Positions 24,801 to 33,906 of a stretch of 64,000 nucleotides of DNA are shown piece after piece. This stretch comes from Streptomyces sp. WMMB 322 (GTDB lineage: Bacteria > Actinomycetota > Actinomycetes > Streptomycetales > Streptomycetaceae): positions 124,001 to 188,000 of the forward strand of contig NZ_FMHI01000009.1 of assembly GCF_900090145.1 (NCBI RefSeq). The letters run 5' to 3'. A model generated the notes under the pieces. It had not been told where the DNA came from. It did not search any database and saw only the letters and a list, made by a program, of their open reading frames with translations. A program made the position numbers and the translations under genes. The first letter of the stretch is position 1; every line of letters starts with the position of its first letter.

Positions 24801-27076
24801 CTCCGTCCACGCAGCCCGCACACCGCACGGCCCTCGACACCGTCAAGCACGCCACCGACACCCCCGGCACCGAGCAGCCGTGGGCCGAACTCGGCCTCAA
24901 ACAGGACGAGTACGAGCGCATCCGCGAGATCCTCGGCCGGCGCCCCACCGGGGCCGAGCTGGCCATGTACTCGGTGATGTGGTCGGAGCACTGCTCGTAC
25001 AAGAGCAGCAAGGTGCACCTGAAGCAGTTCGGCGAGAAGGCCCCCGAGAGTGACGCGATGCTCGTGGGCATCGGCGAGAACGCCGGCGTCGTCGACATCG
25101 GCCAGAACTACGCCGTCACCTTCAAGGTCGAGTCGCACAACCACCCCAGCTACGTCGAGCCCTACCAGGGAGCGGCCACCGGCATCGGCGGCATCGTCCG
25201 CGACATCCTGGCGATGGGCGCCCGTCCCGTGGCCGTGATGGACCCGCTGCGCTTCGGCGCCGCGGACCACCCCGACACCAGGCGCGTCCTGCCCGGCGTC
25301 GTAGCGGGCGTCGGCGGCTACGGAAACTGCCTGGGGCTGCCCAACATCGGCGGCGAGGTGGTCTTTGACCCCTGCTACCAGGGAAACCCGCTGGTCAACG
25401 CCTTGTGCGTGGGTGTGATGAAGCACGAGGACATCCACCTCGCGCAGGCCTCCGGCACCGGCAACAAGGTCATCCTCTACGGCGCGCGCACCGGCGGCGA
25501 CGGCATCGGCGGCGTCTCGGTGCTCGCCTCGGAGACCTTCGAGGAGGAGGGGCCCGCCAAGCGGCCCGCCGTCCAGGTCGGGGACCCGTTCCAGGAGAAG
25601 CTGCTCATCGAGTGCACCCTGGAGATCTTCAAGGAGAAGCTGGTCGCCGGCATCCAGGACCTGGGCGGCGCCGGGCTGTCCTGCGCCACCTCCGAGCTGG
25701 CCAGCGCCGGCAGCGGCGGCATGCGCGTCGAGCTGGACACCGTCCCGCTGCGCGACTCCTCACTCTCGCCCGAGGAGATCCTCATGAGCGAGTCGCAGGA
25801 GCGGATGTGCGCGGTGGTGGAGCCGGACAAGGTGGACCGTTTCCTGGAGATCTGCGAGAAGTGGGACGTCATCGCCACGGTCATCGGCGAGGTCACACCG
25901 GGTGAACGGCTGGAGATCTACTGGCACGGTGAGCAGATCGTCGATGTGCCGCCGCGCACCGTCGCTCACGAAGGCCCCGTCTACCAGCGGCCGTTCGAGC
26001 GCCCACCCTGGCAGGACGAACTTCAGGCCGACGACGCGGCCGCGCTGCCCCGCCCCGCCACGGGCGACGAACTGCGGGCCGCCGCACTGGCGTTGGTCTC
26101 CTCCCCCAACCAGGCCGCCAAGTCCTGGATCACGGACCAGTACGACCGCTACGTGCTCGGCAACACCGTCCTGGCGCAGCCGGAGGACGGAGGCATGATC
26201 CGCGTCGACGACACCACGGGTCTCGGCGTCGCGGTCGCCACCGACGGCAACGGCCGCTACGCCAAGCTCGACCCTTACGCGGGCGCCCAGCTTGCACTGG
26301 CCGAGTCGTACCGCAACGTCGCGGCCACCGGCGCACGCCCCCTGGCGGTCACCGACTGCCTCAACTTCGGCTCGCCGGAGGACCCTTCGGCCATGTGGCA
26401 GTTCGCCGAGGCGTGCCGCGGGCTCGCCGACGCCTGCCGGGAGCTGGGCACTCCGGTGACCGGCGGCAACGTCTCCCTCTACAACCAGACGGGCGACGCC
26501 GCGATCCACCCGACGCCCGTCGTGGGCGTCCTCGGCGTCATCGACGACGTGACCCGCCGTACGCCGATCGCGTTCGCGGAGGAGGGACAGCTGCTCTATC
26601 TCCTCGGCGAGACGCGGGAGGAGTTCGGCGGCTCCGCCTGGTCCCAGGTCGCACACGGGCACCTGGGCGGGCTCCCGCCGGCCGTCGACCTGGAACGGGA
26701 GCGGCTGCTCGCCGAGATCCTCATCGCCGCCTCCCGTGACGGGATGATCGACGCCGCGCACGACCTGAGCGACGGCGGACTGATCCAGGCGCTCACCGAG
26801 TCCTGCCTGAAGGGCGGCAACGGTGCGCGCGTGGTCGTGCCGGACGGGATCTCGCCGTTCGCCTTCCTCTTCTCCGAGTCGCAGGGACGCGCGCTGGTCG
26901 CGGTCCCGCGCAGCGAAGAGGTCCGCTTCAACGACATGTGCGGGGCGCGGGGACTTCCGGCCGCGCGGATCGGTGTCGTGGACGGCGAAGAGGTCGAGAT
27001 CCAGGGCCAGTTCAGCGTGTCGCTGCGTGAGCTGCGCGAAGCGCACGAGGGCACGCTGCCGGCGCTGTTCGGCTGA
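24797..27076 (+). CDS. purL: Phosphoribosylformylglycinamidine synthase subunit PurL
   Basis: 759 residues, the small PurL form that needs separate PurS and PurQ. It converts FGAR to FGAM with ATP and ammonia (step 4). Signatures: MWSEHCSYKSSKVHLKQF, ESHNHPSYVEPYQGAATGIGGIVRD near residue 110, then YGARTGGDGIGGVSVLASE and, in the second half, VTGGNVSLYNQTGD and DLSDGGL. The ATG overlaps the purQ stop. A long repeat-rich spacer follows. Confidence 0.97.
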   Translation: MTPSTQPAHRTALDTVKHATDTPGTEQPWAELGLKQDEYERIREILGRRPTGAELAMYSVMWSEHCSYKSSKVHLKQFGEKAPESDAMLVGIGENAGVVDIGQNYAVTFKVESHNHPSYVEPYQGAATGIGGIVRDILAMGARPVAVMDPLRFGAADHPDTRRVLPGVVAGVGGYGNCLGLPNIGGEVVFDPCYQGNPLVNALCVGVMKHEDIHLAQASGTGNKVILYGARTGGDGIGGVSVLASETFEEEGPAKRPAVQVGDPFQEKLLIECTLEIFKEKLVAGIQDLGGAGLSCATSELASAGSGGMRVELDTVPLRDSSLSPEEILMSESQERMCAVVEPDKVDRFLEICEKWDVIATVIGEVTPGERLEIYWHGEQIVDVPPRTVAHEGPVYQRPFERPPWQDELQADDAAALPRPATGDELRAAALALVSSPNQAAKSWITDQYDRYVLGNTVLAQPEDGGMIRVDDTTGLGVAVATDGNGRYAKLDPYAGAQLALAESYRNVAATGARPLAVTDCLNFGSPEDPSAMWQFAEACRGLADACRELGTPVTGGNVSLYNQTGDAAIHPTPVVGVLGVIDDVTRRTPIAFAEEGQLLYLLGETREEFGGSAWSQVAHGHLGGLPPAVDLERERLLAEILIAASRDGMIDAAHDLSDGGLIQALTESCLKGGNGARVVVPDGISPFAFLFSESQGRALVAVPRSEEVRFNDMCGARGLPAARIGVVDGEEVEIQGQFSVSLRELREAHEGTLPALFG

Positions 27077-27718
27077 CCGGCTCCGGTTCGCGGTCGCTGC
27101 GGCGCGCGTGCGCGGGAACAGCGCCGCCTCCGCCGCGACGGGATGTGGGCGCGCGGCGCGGTGGACCGTCTCCGGCGGCGTGGCGACTGCCGGTCCGCCG
27201 ACCCCCGCGGGGCGGGCCCCGGAGCGCGTGTTCGGCGTTGCGGGTAACGGGCGTTCCCGGTGGGCGAGTTGGCCGCATCGAGGTGGGTTCGGCGCCGCCG
27301 GGCCCGCGCCGCGGAGCGTCCCGCCGTCCCGCCGTCCCGCCGTCGCGCCGTCGCGCCGTCGTGGCGGGATGTGGGCGCGCGGCGCGGCGGCCGACGCCTG
27401 CGGCGCGGGCGGCGCCTGCGGCGCCCGAGCCGGGAGTCCGCGCCTGCGGCGCGAGGCGCGATGGGGAGTCCGCGTGCCGGGGTCGGACCGCTCCGGCTCC
27501 CGCCGGGCCGACGCCTGCGGCGCGAGCTGGTTCCCGCCGTCGCGGCGGGATGTGGGGCGCGCGGCGCGGCGCGGTTCCGGCGCCGGGAGCTCGCGCGCCG
27601 ACGCTTTCGGTGCGCCGCGTCCCGCGGTCGCTACGCCGCCGGCGCCAGCCACGCCCCTCCGCCGCCACCCCTCCGGCGCCAGCCGCGCCCCTCCGGCGCC
27701 AGCCGCGTCCCGCCGTCG
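27077..27718. repeat. GC-rich interspersed repeat patch, no gene seen
   Basis: 640 bases between convergent purL and the arabinofuranosidase gene. GGATGTGGGCGCGCGGCGCGG occurs at 27141 and 27367 and, with one extra G, at 27548. GCCTGCGGCGCG recurs several times (near 27395-27535), an 8-base CCCGCCGT unit is in tandem near 27318-27360, and CTCCGGCGCCAGCC repeats four times near 27665-27735, running into the end of the GH51 gene. Open frames here are compositional only. Confidence 0.65.
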
Positions 27719-29248
27719 CTACGCCTCCGGCGCCAGCCGGATCAGGCTCCAGGAGACCGGCGGCAGCACCGCCTCCAGTTCGCCCTCCGCGCTCACCGCC
27801 GTCTCCCTCACGGGGCGTGGCGTGACGCGTTCCGGTTCGGCCTGTGTGTTGACCGCGTCCGGGTCGTGGTCGGCGATCATCAGGTGCTCGATGACGCGGT
27901 ACTGCTTGCCCGGAGCGCGCAGCGCCGCCCGCAGTCCGAGGTGCTGCTCCTGGTCGCGGTTGACGGCCAGCACGGTCAGCTCGCCGGTCTCCTCGTCCAG
28001 CGTCGCGGCCGTGTCGATCGCGGAGACGGCCCCGTACCGCGGCGTCTCGACGACGGGTCCGGACACCTCGGTCCGCAGCACGGTGCCCCGGGCGTACCGG
28101 GCCGTCAGCGCGAAGGGGTGGAAGGTGGTCTGCCGCCAACTGGGGCCACCCGGCTCGCTGCGGATGGGCCCGATGACGTTGACGAGCTGCGCGAGGCAGG
28201 CGACCGGGACCCGGTCGGCGTGGCGCAGGAGTGTCATCAGCAGCGAGCCGACGACGGCCGCGTCCGTGACGCTGTACGTGTCCTCGATGAGGCGCGGCTG
28301 CTCCTCCAGCGGCAGTGCGCGTTCGCCGGGGAAGCGGGACTGGTACCAGACGTTCCACTCGTCGAAGGAGAGCATCATCCGCTTCTTCGAGCGGCGTACG
28401 GCGCGCACGTGGTCGGCGGTGGCGATGATGTCGGAGATGTAGGCGTCCATCTCGGCGCCGCTGGCGAGGAAGCTGGCGCGGTCGCCGTCGGTCTCCTCGT
28501 AGTAGGCGTGCAGGGAGAGGTAGTCGACCTCGTCGTACGTCTCGTGGAGGACCTGCCGCTCCCATTCGCCGAACGTGGGCATCCGCGCGTTCGAACTGCC
28601 GCACGCCACAAGCTCGATGGACGGGTCGACCTGATGCATCGCCTTGCCGGCGGTGGCCGCGAGGCGCCCGTACTCCGTGGCCGTCTTGTGGCCGGTCTGC
28701 CAGGGGCCGTCCATCTCGTTGCCCAGGCACCACAGCTTCACGCCGTGCGGTTCGCGTACGCCGTTCTTCACCCGCAGGTCCGACCAGGCGGTGCCGCCGG
28801 GGATGTTGCAGTACTCGACGAGGGCGCGGGCCGCGTCGATGCCGCGGGTGCCGAGGTTGACGGCCATCATCGGCTCGAGGCCCTGGCGGCGGGTCCAGCC
28901 GAGGAATTCGTCGGTGCCGACCTGGTTCGACTCCAGGCTCCTCCAGGCCAGGTCGAGGCGGCGCGGACGCTCCTCGGCCGGGCCGATGCCGTCCTCCCAC
29001 CGGTAGCCGGAGACGAAGTTGCCGCCGGGGTAGCGGACGAGGCCCGTGCCGAGCTCGTTCACGAGTCCGGCCACGTCGCCGCGGAAACCGTGTTCGTCGG
29101 CGGTCTCGTGCTCCGGTTCGTAGATGCCCGTGTAGACGCAGCGGCCCATGTGCTCGACGAAGGTCCCGTACACACGGGGGTCCACGGTTCCGAGGGTGAA
29201 ATCGGGGTCGATGGTGATGCGGGCGGTGCCGTCGGGCTGTTCGGTCAT
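27719..29248 (-). CDS. Alpha-L-arabinofuranosidase, GH51
   Basis: 509 residues without a signal peptide, so probably intracellular, acting on imported arabino-oligosaccharides. The opening VDPRVYGTFVEHMGRCVY and RYPGGNFVSGYRWEDGIGP are typical of GH51. The acid/base Glu lies in LWCLGNEMDGPWQ and the nucleophile Glu in MMLSFDEWNVWYQ. A C-terminal beta-sandwich follows. It is the last gene of an operon with a sugar ABC importer, 67 bases after the second permease. Confidence 0.95.
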   Translation of the reverse strand: MTEQPDGTARITIDPDFTLGTVDPRVYGTFVEHMGRCVYTGIYEPEHETADEHGFRGDVAGLVNELGTGLVRYPGGNFVSGYRWEDGIGPAEERPRRLDLAWRSLESNQVGTDEFLGWTRRQGLEPMMAVNLGTRGIDAARALVEYCNIPGGTAWSDLRVKNGVREPHGVKLWCLGNEMDGPWQTGHKTATEYGRLAATAGKAMHQVDPSIELVACGSSNARMPTFGEWERQVLHETYDEVDYLSLHAYYEETDGDRASFLASGAEMDAYISDIIATADHVRAVRRSKKRMMLSFDEWNVWYQSRFPGERALPLEEQPRLIEDTYSVTDAAVVGSLLMTLLRHADRVPVACLAQLVNVIGPIRSEPGGPSWRQTTFHPFALTARYARGTVLRTEVSGPVVETPRYGAVSAIDTAATLDEETGELTVLAVNRDQEQHLGLRAALRAPGKQYRVIEHLMIADHDPDAVNTQAEPERVTPRPVRETAVSAEGELEAVLPPVSWSLIRLAPEA

Positions 29249-29315
29249 GCGGTGGGTGCCTCTCTCGGTGCTGTTCCTGGTCCGGGCTCGCTCATGAACG
29301 GGCGCTGTGCCGCTG

Positions 29316-30206
29316 TCACTTCAGGCCGGTGCCTGCGATTCCTTCGACGATCCGCCGCTGGAAGAAGAGGAAGACGGTCAGCAGCGGCAGGGCACCGAGC
29401 ACCGCCGAGGCCATCAGCTGGGCCTGCGGCAGCCCGAAGGCGTCCTGTACGGAGTTGAGGCCGACGGGGAGCGTCATCATCTGCGGGTCCGTGACGGCCA
29501 GCAGCGGCCAGAGGAAGTTGTTCCAGGACCACACGAAGACGAAGATCGTCACGGCGGAGATGGCGGGACGGGCCAGCGGCATCACGATCTGCCAGTAGAT
29601 CCGCAGCCAGCTCGCGCCGTCCGCGCGCGCCGCGTCGGTCAGTTCGACGGGAATGCCGTCGAAGAACTGCTTGAAGACGAACACGGAGACGACGTTGGGG
29701 ACCTGCGGCAGGACCACGGCCCAGTACGTGTTGAGCATCCCCGTGGCCTGGAGCGTCAGGAACTGCGGAATCATCAGCAGCTGCGGCGGGATCATGACGC
29801 CGGCGAGGATGACCAGGAAGACCGGCCGCCGGTAGCGGAACTTCAGCCGGGACAGCGCGAAGGCGGCCAGGGACGTGGTGCACACCGCGAGCACCGTCGT
29901 CAGCGTCGAGGTGATGAAGCTGTTCAGGTACCAGTACTGGATGCGCCCGGCCGACAGCAGCTCCTCGTACGAGGAGAGCGTCGGGTTGTCCGACAGCCAC
30001 GAAGTCGGGTCCGTTGCGACGTCGTTGGGCGACCGCAGGGACGTGGCCACAGCCCACGCGATGGGCACCAGCCACAGCAGCGCGAGAGCGATCAGCACGC
30101 CCAGCGTCACGCGGCTGAACAGCCGCTCCGCATCGGTGCGCCGGCGGCGGGGCCCGGACGGTGCCGCTTCCGTGCTGCGGGGCGCTGCCGGTGTGAGGGT
30201 CGTCAT
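29316..30206 (-). CDS. Carbohydrate ABC transporter permease, MalG type
   Basis: 296 residues, six membrane segments. The EAA loop for ATPase contact is ELTDAARADGASWLRIYWQIVMPLARP. The short Arg-rich N-terminus is cytoplasmic. It lies 5 bases after the MalF-type gene. No ATPase gene is in the operon; Streptomyces sugar importers of this class usually share the MsiK ATPase encoded elsewhere (known for other systems, inferred here). Confidence 0.94.
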   Translation of the reverse strand: MTTLTPAAPRSTEAAPSGPRRRRTDAERLFSRVTLGVLIALALLWLVPIAWAVATSLRSPNDVATDPTSWLSDNPTLSSYEELLSAGRIQYWYLNSFITSTLTTVLAVCTTSLAAFALSRLKFRYRRPVFLVILAGVMIPPQLLMIPQFLTLQATGMLNTYWAVVLPQVPNVVSVFVFKQFFDGIPVELTDAARADGASWLRIYWQIVMPLARPAISAVTIFVFVWSWNNFLWPLLAVTDPQMMTLPVGLNSVQDAFGLPQAQLMASAVLGALPLLTVFLFFQRRIVEGIAGTGLK

Positions 30207-30211
30207 CGTGC

Positions 30212-31147
30212 TCAGACCTCCTTCTCGGTGCGCCGGATCAGCGCGAACCAGACGAGCGAGATCAGCAGGATGATGACGAAGAGCAGCAGCGCGACCGTCG
30301 AGGCGTAGCCGGCACGTCCGTCGGTGAAGCCGGTCTGGAAGATGTACAGCAGCGACGGCCGGGTGGCGTCGTCAGGGCCGCCGTTCGTCATCATGTAGAT
30401 CTGGTCGAAGACCTTGAGCGATGCGACGAGTTGGAGCACCGCGACGAGCGTGGTCGCACGACCCAGCATCGGGACGACCACCAGCCGGATGCGCTGCCAC
30501 GGCCCGGCGCCGTCGATCGCGGCGGCCTCGTGCACGTCCCGCGGGATCTCCTGGAGCGCGGCCAGGTAGATGACGAAGTTGAAGCCGATCGTCCACCAGA
30601 TCGTCGCGGCGGCTATGGAGATCATCGCCCAGTCCGGGTCGCCCAGCCAGGAGGGCGCCTGCACGCCGAACCAGGTGACCACGTTCTGCGCCAGCCCGAT
30701 CTCGTCCGCGTAGATCCACATGAACAGCAGCGCGATCACGGAGGAGGGCAGCATGAACGGGGCGAAGAACGCCAGCCTGAAGAACCACTTGCCGCGCGAG
30801 AACCGGTCCGTCATGAGGGCCAGCGCCAGCGAGAAAACGATCAGTGGCACCGTCGTGAGCACGGTGAACCAGAGCGTGTGGCCGAGGCTGGACCAGAACT
30901 CCGCGGATGTGAGGGCCTCCGCGTAGTTCGCCGTCCCGACCCACTCACCGGGTCCGTCCTTGACGAGGCTGTCGTTGAAGAAGCCGGCGACCGCCGTGTA
31001 GAGGAGCGGGCCCAGGAGGAACAGGACGTAGAACACGCCGAATGGGAGCAGCATCCCGGATGCCGTCCACCGCCCGCCCCCGGTCCCGCGTCCGGACGCG
31101 GGCACGCCCGCCCCGGCGCCCGGGTGCACGCTCGTGCCCGCGCTCAT
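30212..31147 (-). CDS. Carbohydrate ABC transporter permease, MalF type
   Basis: 311 residues from ATG 31147, overlapping the binding-protein stop (ATGA). Membrane segments begin at about residue 32 (MLLPFGVFYVLFLLGPLLYT). The EAA loop reads EIPRDVHEAAAIDGAGPWQRIRLVVVPML. The frame is open well upstream, but the overlap and the Gly/Ala-rich cytoplasmic N-terminus support this start. Confidence 0.94.
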   Translation of the reverse strand: MSAGTSVHPGAGAGVPASGRGTGGGRWTASGMLLPFGVFYVLFLLGPLLYTAVAGFFNDSLVKDGPGEWVGTANYAEALTSAEFWSSLGHTLWFTVLTTVPLIVFSLALALMTDRFSRGKWFFRLAFFAPFMLPSSVIALLFMWIYADEIGLAQNVVTWFGVQAPSWLGDPDWAMISIAAATIWWTIGFNFVIYLAALQEIPRDVHEAAAIDGAGPWQRIRLVVVPMLGRATTLVAVLQLVASLKVFDQIYMMTNGGPDDATRPSLLYIFQTGFTDGRAGYASTVALLLFVIILLISLVWFALIRRTEKEV

Positions 31148-32478
31148 ACGGGTGCCTCCGTTGCTGCCAGGTCCTTCACGGCCGCCAGCATGCGTGCCGC
31201 GCCGGGGCCCGGACGGGTGTGGCCGCCCACGACGGAGGCGACGACGTCGCCGAAGCGCCGGTAGAGGTTGCTGTCGGCGCCGGAGTACCAGGCGGCCGGG
31301 TCGTAGGCCGCCCCGTCCGCCGCGTCGGCGTAGTGCGCCTGCGGCACCAGCTCGTGGTACGCGCCGGAGTCCGCCGTCGGCTGCCAGGCCGGTATGTGGC
31401 CGCCCTTGGCCCAGTCGAGGCTCGCCTCCAGCATGGAGTGGGTGAAGTCCAGTGCCTTGTCCGCCCGTTGGGCCTTCTCGGACGGGGCCTTCGGCAGGAT
31501 GAAGGCGTGCGAGTCGGCGGCGCACGCGTACGGCGCGTCGCGGAAGATCCGCGGGAAGGTGCGGATGTCGAACTTGTCCTTCACCGCGCCCTGTACGGCC
31601 AGGAGCTGCCACTCCCCGTCCATGAGGAACCCGGCCTTGCCCGAGGTGAGCAGTGTGATCGCGCCGCCGTCGCCGTCCGCGCCGGGTGGGATGAGCTTCT
31701 CGGCAGACATGCGCCGGATGTAGGCGAGGGCTTCCCCGGCCGCTCCCACGTCCATGACGACCTTCCGGCCGCCGTCGGTGACCAGGTCCGCACCGAGCTG
31801 CCGGTAGAGGGACCAGAACAGCCGCCAGCAGGTCGCGGGGTCCTTGACGGTGGCGATGGAGCCGCCCCAGACGCCGGTGACCTCCTTGGCGGCCCGCATC
31901 GCGTCGAGGAACTTGTCGGGTCCGTCGACGTCCGTCAACTTGCCCTTGCCGTCGAGCAGTCCGGCCTTCTTCGCGACGTCGGTGCGGTAGTAGAGCACGA
32001 AGGGGTGGGTGTCCAGCGGCAGCGCGTAGAGCTTGCCGTCGTGGTGCGCCGACTTGAGGGCGGCCTTGGCGAACCGGTCCGGCCGCAGCCCGTTCTCCTC
32101 CAGCTCGGAGCGGGATATCTCCCGCAGCAGCCCGGAGGCGGCGAGCGTCGGCAGCCGTGAGACGTGGGTGATGGCGACCTGCGGGGGGCGGCTGCCGAGC
32201 GTCGCCAGGGTGAGCTTCGTGTAGTACGGGGCGCCCCAGACCAGCGTGGTCGACTTGAGGTCGACGTCGGGGTTGGCCTTGCGGTAGCCGCTCTGCATGG
32301 TCACCAGCTGGGCGCCGTCACCACCGGTGAAGGGATGCCAGAAGTTGAGCAGCGACGGCGGGCCCGCGGAGCCCGTGAACGCCTGCCCCACCGGAGTGCC
32401 GCACCCCGCGAGCGCCCCGGCGGCCGTGAGGGAGCCCACGGTGCCGAGGAACCTCCTCCTGCCCTGCACACGCACCAC
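31144..32478 (-). CDS. Sugar ABC transporter substrate-binding lipoprotein
   Basis: 444 residues from GTG 32478 (or 32475). The N-terminus has twin Arg followed by Arg and a hydrophobic core (GRRRFLGTVGSLTAAGALAGC) ending in the lipobox LAGC, so it is probably Tat-exported and lipid-anchored. The family 1 solute-binding fold is recognisable in LLNFWHPFTGGDG, YALPLDTHPFVLYYRTDV and GKAGFLMDGEWQL. It is the first gene of the import/GH51 operon and divergent from the LacI regulator. Likely ligand is an arabinose-containing oligosaccharide (from context). Confidence 0.92.
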   Translation of the reverse strand: MVRVQGRRRFLGTVGSLTAAGALAGCGTPVGQAFTGSAGPPSLLNFWHPFTGGDGAQLVTMQSGYRKANPDVDLKSTTLVWGAPYYTKLTLATLGSRPPQVAITHVSRLPTLAASGLLREISRSELEENGLRPDRFAKAALKSAHHDGKLYALPLDTHPFVLYYRTDVAKKAGLLDGKGKLTDVDGPDKFLDAMRAAKEVTGVWGGSIATVKDPATCWRLFWSLYRQLGADLVTDGGRKVVMDVGAAGEALAYIRRMSAEKLIPPGADGDGGAITLLTSGKAGFLMDGEWQLLAVQGAVKDKFDIRTFPRIFRDAPYACAADSHAFILPKAPSEKAQRADKALDFTHSMLEASLDWAKGGHIPAWQPTADSGAYHELVPQAHYADAADGAAYDPAAWYSGADSNLYRRFGDVVASVVGGHTRPGPGAARMLAAVKDLAATEAPV

Positions 32479-32698
32479 GTCCGTCCATTCGACGTTGAGA
32501 GCCGCGGGAGACGAACGGCCGGGAACCGCCCGTCGGGACCAGCCCCGGCCAAGCGGCCGGACCCAGCGGAAATCCGCTGTTCCAACGTTGTACGCAGGGC
32601 GTAATCTGACGTCAACACGTCCGACGGATCTTTCCGTCCGGACATACGGGGCCGGCGGGAGCAAGGGCGGGCACACCAGCCCGTACGAGGGGAGCGGA
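32479..32698. promoter_or_regulatory. Divergent promoter region of sugar operon and lacI-type gene, candidate operators
   Basis: Contains CAACGTTG (32583-32590), an 8-base palindrome with the central CG that LacI-family proteins favour, TGACGTCA (32607-32614), and an imperfect inverted repeat GTCCGACGGA / TCCGTCCGGAC (32619-32643). One or more are probable binding sites of the adjacent regulator. Confidence 0.45.
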
Positions 32699-33724
32699 AT
32701 GGGCGGGACGAGACTCAAGGACGTCGCGGAGCGGGCCGGCGTGTCCATCAAGACCGTCTCCAACGTCGTGCGCGGCAGTGTCCGCGTCGCCGAGCCCACC
32801 CGCCAGCGCGTGCTGAGCGCCATCCAGGAGCTCGACTACCGGCCCAACGTCTCCGCCCGCCACCTGCGCACCGGCCGCAGCGGCGTCATCGCCCTCGCCG
32901 TGCCGGAACTGGTCCAGCCGTACTTCGCGGAACTCGCGAAGGCCGTCATCGACGCCGCACGCGAGCACGACGTCTCCGTCCTCATAGAGGACACCGGCGG
33001 CGACCCCTCGGCCGAACTGCGCGTCGCCTGCGGCCTGTCCGACCCGCTCATCGACGGCGTGCTCCTCTCCCCGCAGCGGCTCGACCAGTCCACCCTCGCC
33101 CGCCGTGAACGGCGCGTGCCGCTCGTCCTGCTCGGCGAGCGCGACTACGAGGTGCCCGCGGACCACGTCCTCATCGACAACGTCCTCGCCGCGCAGGAGG
33201 CCACCGCCCACCTGATCGCCGGCGGACGGCGCCGCGTCGCGGCCGTCGGCTTCCAGGCCGACCCGCTCTTCACCACCTCGCAGCAGCGGGCCCGCGGCTA
33301 CCTCAGGGCGCTGGAGTCCGCCGGCCTCCCGCACGATCCCGCACTGACGCCGCTCGTACCGGCCTTCACCCGTACCGACGGCATGACCGCGATGCGCGAA
33401 CTCCTCGCCCTCCCGGAGCCGCCGGACGCCGTCTTCTGCTTCTCCGACCTGCTCGCCTCCGGGGCCGTGCGGGCCGTGTACGACGCGGGCCGCACCGTGC
33501 CGCACGACGTCGCGGTGATCGGCTTCGACGACATCGAGGAGACCCGGTTCAGCGTCCCCTCCCTCAGCACCGTGGCACCGGACAAGCACCAGGTCGCCAA
33601 GCTCGCCGTCGAGGCCCTGCTCGCCCGCATCGCCGGGGACCCGGAGGCGCCGCACACGACGCTGTACGCGGAGCACCGCCTGGTCGGGAGGGAGAGCACG
33701 GCCCGGCCCGCGGGAACGGCGTGA
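32699..33724 (+). CDS. LacI-family transcriptional regulator
   Basis: 341 residues, ATG at 32699 with GAGGGGAG upstream. N-terminal helix-turn-helix: RLKDVAERAGVSIKTVSNVVRGSVRVAEPTR, followed by the hinge helix RPNVSARHLRTG. The periplasmic-binding-like core has VLLSPQRLD, FCFSDLLASGAVRA and AVIGFDDIEETRFSVPSLSTV. It is divergent from the sugar transport/GH51 operon and almost certainly represses it until an arabinose-derived inducer binds. Confidence 0.93.
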   Translation: MGGTRLKDVAERAGVSIKTVSNVVRGSVRVAEPTRQRVLSAIQELDYRPNVSARHLRTGRSGVIALAVPELVQPYFAELAKAVIDAAREHDVSVLIEDTGGDPSAELRVACGLSDPLIDGVLLSPQRLDQSTLARRERRVPLVLLGERDYEVPADHVLIDNVLAAQEATAHLIAGGRRRVAAVGFQADPLFTTSQQRARGYLRALESAGLPHDPALTPLVPAFTRTDGMTAMRELLALPEPPDAVFCFSDLLASGAVRAVYDAGRTVPHDVAVIGFDDIEETRFSVPSLSTVAPDKHQVAKLAVEALLARIAGDPEAPHTTLYAEHRLVGRESTARPAGTA

Positions 33725-33906
33725 CCGGCACGGGCCGGGGTCCGAACCGGTCCGAACCGGCCCGGCGCGGCCGCGAGCAGCCACCGCCCGCCCCACGCGG
33801 CTACCGCCCGCCCCGCGCAGCCACGGCCCTCCGCGAGTGGCCGGGCCCCGGGTGACCTGGCACGCTCCGCCCACCGGCCGTCCGTCCAGCGCCTAATCTC
33901 TTGACC

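Noticed and set aside
27077..27718. CRISPR array
   Set aside because: Repeats are overlapping GC-rich variants without regular spacing or unique spacers, and no cas genes are in the window.
29307..31264. Long plus-strand frames across the sugar permease genes
   Set aside because: Antisense to clear MalF/MalG-type permeases and dominated by Arg/Glu/Gln/His, as expected for the complement of membrane-protein genes.
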